A DNA stretch of 64,000 bases from JBNLBT01 sp050303435 (GTDB lineage Bacteria > Pseudomonadota > Gammaproteobacteria > Xanthomonadales > Marinicellaceae): NCBI GenBank assembly GCA_050303435.1, contig JBNLBT010000005.1, positions 1-64,000 of the forward strand. The letters run 5' to 3'. This document shows positions 61,304 through 64,000 of this stretch, in pieces. Made by a program: the position numbers and the translations under genes. Positions within the stretch are counted from its first letter, which is position 1, and every line of letters begins with the position of its first letter. The notes under the pieces are model-generated. The model made no database searches. It was not told the origin of the DNA and saw nothing but the letters and a program-made list of their open reading frames with translations.

Positions 61304-62132
61304 CGCTGAGTTCCTGTAAAGGTTGTGATTTGACCGCCTCGTCAATGCGTTTAAGGGTGCCAAGCAAATCGGCCATGCGATCCAGCGGCACCGCATTGGG
61401 TCCATCGGAAAGCGCCTGATCCGGGTTGGGGTGGGTTTCCATGAACAATCCGGCGATGCCAGCGGCGGTGGCGGCGCGCGCCAGCACCGGCACGTGTTCA
61501 CGCTGCCCGCCCGAAGAGGCCCCTTGTCCACCGGGCAACTGCACTGAATGGGTGGCATCAAACACCACCGGACAGCCGGTCTCGCGCATAACCGCCAGTG
61601 AACGCATGTCCGAGACCAGATTGTTGTAACCGAACGAGGCGCCGCGTTCACACACCATGATCTGCTGATTGCCGGTGGTGCGGGCTTTTTCCACCACATT
61701 GCGCATGTCCCAGGGCGCCATGAACTGACCTTTTTTGATGTTCACCGGTTTGCCAGCGGCACACACACGCAAGATGAAATTGGTTTGCCGCACCAGGAAA
61801 GCCGGCGTTTGCATCACATCCACCACGCTGGCCACTTCTTCAATCGGGGTGTCGTCGTGCACGTCGGTGAGCACCGGCACACCGATTTGCCGCTTGACCT
61901 CTGCAAGAATGCGCAAGCCTTCTTCCAGGCCCAGCCCCCGGAACGATTTGATCGAGGTGCGGTTGGCTTTGTCAAACGAGGATTTGTAAATCAGTGGGAT
62001 GCCGAGTTCGGCAGTGATTTCCTTTAAGCGCCCGGCGCTGTCCAGCGCCAGTTGTTCGGATTCGATCACACAAGGGCCGGCGATGAGAAAGAACGGCCGG
62101 TCGAGTCCGACCTGGATGCCATGGATGTTCAT
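61290..62132 (-). CDS. kdsA: 3-deoxy-8-phosphooctulonate synthase (KDO-8-P synthase)
   Basis: The product is 280 residues. It condenses phosphoenolpyruvate with arabinose 5-phosphate to make KDO-8-P for lipopolysaccharide. LIAGPCVIESEQLALD, YKSSFDKANRTSIKSFRG, PVLTDVHDD, IKKGQFMAPWDMRNVVEKAR and VFDATHSVQLPGG match the family. Asn in the KANRTS motif and other sites mark the metal-free type. Overlaps pyrG by four bases. Confidence 0.97.
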   Translation of the reverse strand: MNIHGIQVGLDRPFFLIAGPCVIESEQLALDSAGRLKEITAELGIPLIYKSSFDKANRTSIKSFRGLGLEEGLRILAEVKRQIGVPVLTDVHDDTPIEEVASVVDVMQTPAFLVRQTNFILRVCAAGKPVNIKKGQFMAPWDMRNVVEKARTTGNQQIMVCERGASFGYNNLVSDMRSLAVMRETGCPVVFDATHSVQLPGGQGASSGGQREHVPVLARAATAAGIAGLFMETHPNPDQALSDGPNAVPLDRMADLLGTLKRIDEAVKSQPLQELSDDWN

Positions 62133-63754
62133 GAACTGTACCTCAATGCGGCCTGGATAAAGCCGGTGAACAAACGGTGACCGTCGCGCGGTGTGGAATT
62201 GAATTCCGGGTGATACTGACAGCCGATGAACCAGGGGTGATCGCCCAACTCTACCACCTCCACCAGTTTTTCGTCTTCAGACACGCCGGCGATCACCAGC
62301 CCGGCCGCCTGCAGTCGGTCTTTGTAGTTGTTGTTGAATTCAAAGCGGTGGCGGTGACGTTCTGAAACCACATCCTCGCCGTACACCCGATGCGCCAGTG
62401 TGCCGGCCATCAGGCGGGTCTTCTGGCTGCCCAGGCGCATGGTGCCGCCGAGGTCGGACTGTTCATTGCGCGTTTCAACCTGACCTTCGCGATCCTGCCA
62501 TTCGGTGATCAGCGCGATCACCGGATGCGCACTCTGGCGGTTGTTTTCTGTGGTGTTGGCGGCCTCCAGACCACAGCAATTGCGGGCAAATTCGATCACC
62601 GCCGCGTGCATGCCGTAGCAGATGCCAAGGTAAGGTATTTTGTGTTTGCGCGCGTGTTCGGCGGCCATGATCTTGCCTTCAAATCCGCGGTCGCCGAATC
62701 CACCCGGCACCAGAATCGCCTGCACGTCGTCAAACACCTGCAAATCGCCGGTTTTTTCCAGCAGTTCAGAATCAATGTGTTTGATGTGCACGCGGCAATC
62801 GGTGCGAATACCGGCGTGTCGCAAGGCTTCGTTCAGGGATTTGTAGGCATCGGAATGGTCCAGGTATTTGCCCACCATGCCGACAGTCACTTGCCCGGCG
62901 GCGTTTTCTTCACGTCGCACAACATCGTTCCATTCACTCAGATCCACCGGGCCGCACTGCAATTGGAATTGCTGCACCACCAGTTCGTCAAAACCCTCCT
63001 TGTGCAAGGCCTGTGGAATTTTGTAGATGTTGTCCACATCCATCACCGGAATCACGGCTTTTTCGGAGACGTTGGTGAACAGTGCGATTTTCTTTTGTTC
63101 CGATTCCGGCAGTGGTTGTTCGGTGCGGCACAACAGCACGTCCGGTTGTATGCCGATGGAGCGCAATTCTTTGACTGAGTGCTGCGTGGGCTTGGTTTTA
63201 AGCTCACCGGCCGCTTTGATGAAAGGCACCAGTGTGAGGTGCACGAACATGCTGTTTTCCCGCCCTTGTTCAACACCCATCTGGCGAATCGCCTCCAGGA
63301 AAGGCAGCGATTCAATGTCGCCCACGGTGCCACCAATTTCCACCATCAGCACGTCGTGCCCCTGGCCGGCTTTTTTGATGCACCTCTTGATTTCATCCGT
63401 GATGTGCGGAATCACCTGCACCGTGCCACCCAGATAATCGCCGCGGCGCTCCTTGCGAATCACCGCTTCGTAAATCTGCCCGGTGGTGTAGTTGTTGTTG
63501 CGGCTCATGCGCGTGCGCACATAGCGCTCATAATGCCCCAGATCCAGATCGGTTTCAGCGCCGTCCTCAGTGACAAACACCTCGCCGTGTTGAAACGGGC
63601 TCATGGTGCCGGGATCGACGTTGATGTAGGGATCCAGTTTCATCAAAGAAACTTTTAATCCGCGGGTTTCCAGGATGGACGCCAACGAGGCCGAGGCAAT
63701 GCCCTTTCCAAGCGATGACACCACACCGCCCGTGACAAAAACATATTTGGTCAT
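62129..63754 (-). CDS. pyrG: CTP synthase
   Basis: The product is 541 residues. N-terminal synthase (KYVFVTGGVVSSLGKGIASA, KLDPYINVDPGTMSPFQHGE) and C-terminal glutamine amidotransferase with Cys in LGICYGMHAAVIEF and the His/Glu pair in GCQYHPEFNSTP. It aminates UTP to CTP. First gene of pyrG-kdsA-eno; ATG 63754. Confidence 0.97.
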   Translation of the reverse strand: MTKYVFVTGGVVSSLGKGIASASLASILETRGLKVSLMKLDPYINVDPGTMSPFQHGEVFVTEDGAETDLDLGHYERYVRTRMSRNNNYTTGQIYEAVIRKERRGDYLGGTVQVIPHITDEIKRCIKKAGQGHDVLMVEIGGTVGDIESLPFLEAIRQMGVEQGRENSMFVHLTLVPFIKAAGELKTKPTQHSVKELRSIGIQPDVLLCRTEQPLPESEQKKIALFTNVSEKAVIPVMDVDNIYKIPQALHKEGFDELVVQQFQLQCGPVDLSEWNDVVRREENAAGQVTVGMVGKYLDHSDAYKSLNEALRHAGIRTDCRVHIKHIDSELLEKTGDLQVFDDVQAILVPGGFGDRGFEGKIMAAEHARKHKIPYLGICYGMHAAVIEFARNCCGLEAANTTENNRQSAHPVIALITEWQDREGQVETRNEQSDLGGTMRLGSQKTRLMAGTLAHRVYGEDVVSERHRHRFEFNNNYKDRLQAAGLVIAGVSEDEKLVEVVELGDHPWFIGCQYHPEFNSTPRDGHRLFTGFIQAALRYSS

Positions 63755-63795
63755 GATCGAATGTTGAGAAATTCGTGAACTCAGAAAGGAATGAC

Positions 63796-63801
63796 ATTAT
63801 A
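63796..63801 (-). promoter_or_regulatory. -10 element of the pyrG operon
   Basis: A perfect TATAAT on the minus strand 42 bases before the pyrG ATG, in the gap after the preceding gene's stop. The -35 match is poor. Confidence 0.45.
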
Positions 63802-63862
63802 AACCATCGCGGCAACAGATGCCATCACATTGCCGCCGATCCGATGCTCAAAAGGGACAATC

Positions 63863-64000
63863 TTATGCGCCTGAATCGCGGCCGTGACGGCAAAAGCTCA
63901 CGCCCAGAATCAAGCCCATGCAAGATAAATTAACCAACACCACCAGATAGCGTGATTCGGCCGCCGGCGCCATCATCGCCAGCGACAGCAGCGACATCAC
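63863..64000 (-). CDS. C-terminal end of a membrane protein (cut by window edge)
   Basis: The minus-strand frame is open from the right edge to TAA at 63865-63863 (45 codons). The end, AAESRYLVVLVNLSCMGLIL followed by GVSFCRHGRDSGA, has one clear hydrophobic helix and a charged tail, like the last helix of a polytopic inner-membrane protein. The family cannot be told from this fragment. Confidence 0.45.
   Translation of the reverse strand: MMSLLSLAMMAPAAESRYLVVLVNLSCMGLILGVSFCRHGRDSGA

Noticed and set aside
58207..63754. Single operon from pyrG through eno to glnA
   Set aside because: eno and glnA are about 400 bases apart with a repeat element and a leader-like region between, so glnA most likely has its own promoter.

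Overview
The window is a dense, GC-rich proteobacterial chromosome segment carrying about 59 genes, two of them cut by the window edges. The gene content points to the gammaproteobacterial order Lysobacterales (Xanthomonadales) or a close relative. The evidence is an overlapping metX-metB-hom operon behind a SAM riboswitch, a sigma factor coupled to a Ser/Thr kinase with TPR repeats, a secreted protein ending in an IFADAFE-type tail, a DUF6058 gene and a DUF4785 gene, a perfect CRP/Clp-type site, and the order pal-cpoB-queE-queC. This assignment is inference from gene order and protein character. No rRNA, tRNA, CRISPR array, prophage or insertion sequence was seen.

Layout. 1-2404 (minus): the end of a DUF1223 gene, then a small Ras-like GTPase with two Roadblock/LC7 proteins. 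2747-9763: a large secreted BNR beta-propeller protein, a subtilase, an orphan ExbD/TolR-like protein, a DUF3147 membrane protein and an unknown membrane protein. 9949-13438 (minus): methionine biosynthesis (metX, metB, hom) under a SAM riboswitch. 13521-16129 (minus): a metallo-beta-lactamase-fold protein, a one-helix membrane protein, an AraC/GyrI regulator and a SnoaL-like protein. 16355-22498: a beta-helix secreted protein, the sigma factor/Ser-Thr kinase pair, and a DUF6058 gene behind a Fur-like box. 22932-27800: DUF3592, DUF2891, MATE, LytTR, NTF2-like and VOC genes.

27994-36210 is the phosphate block: a porin divergent from phoR, then pstS-pstC-pstA-pstB-phoU behind a strong Pho box; phoB is absent. 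36254-40363 (minus) holds MAPEG, MOSC, queC, queE, cpoB and pal, mostly overlapping; tolQRAB is not present. 40730-42830 is a secreted lipase-like/DUF4785 pair behind a perfect CRP/Clp site. 42878-46094 (minus) holds an acyltransferase, paaZ and a hot-dog protein. 46364-50755 is a 1463-residue hybrid sensor kinase with a beta-propeller sensor. 50875-57996 holds small metabolic and repair genes (alkB, pip, msrC, mscL) and an autotransporter next to a stand-alone copy of its passenger domain. 58207-63754 (minus) holds glnA and the overlapping pyrG-kdsA-eno operon, separated by a structured 103-bp direct repeat.

Functional themes are nutrient sensing (phosphate, methionine, nitrogen, probably iron), envelope maintenance (Pal/CpoB, porin, MscL, autotransporter) and signalling. 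The least explained items are the GTPase-Roadblock cassette, the autotransporter/passenger pair, the intergenic hairpin and repeat elements, and several genes with a -10 box only 7-8 bases before the start codon, which suggests leaderless transcripts.
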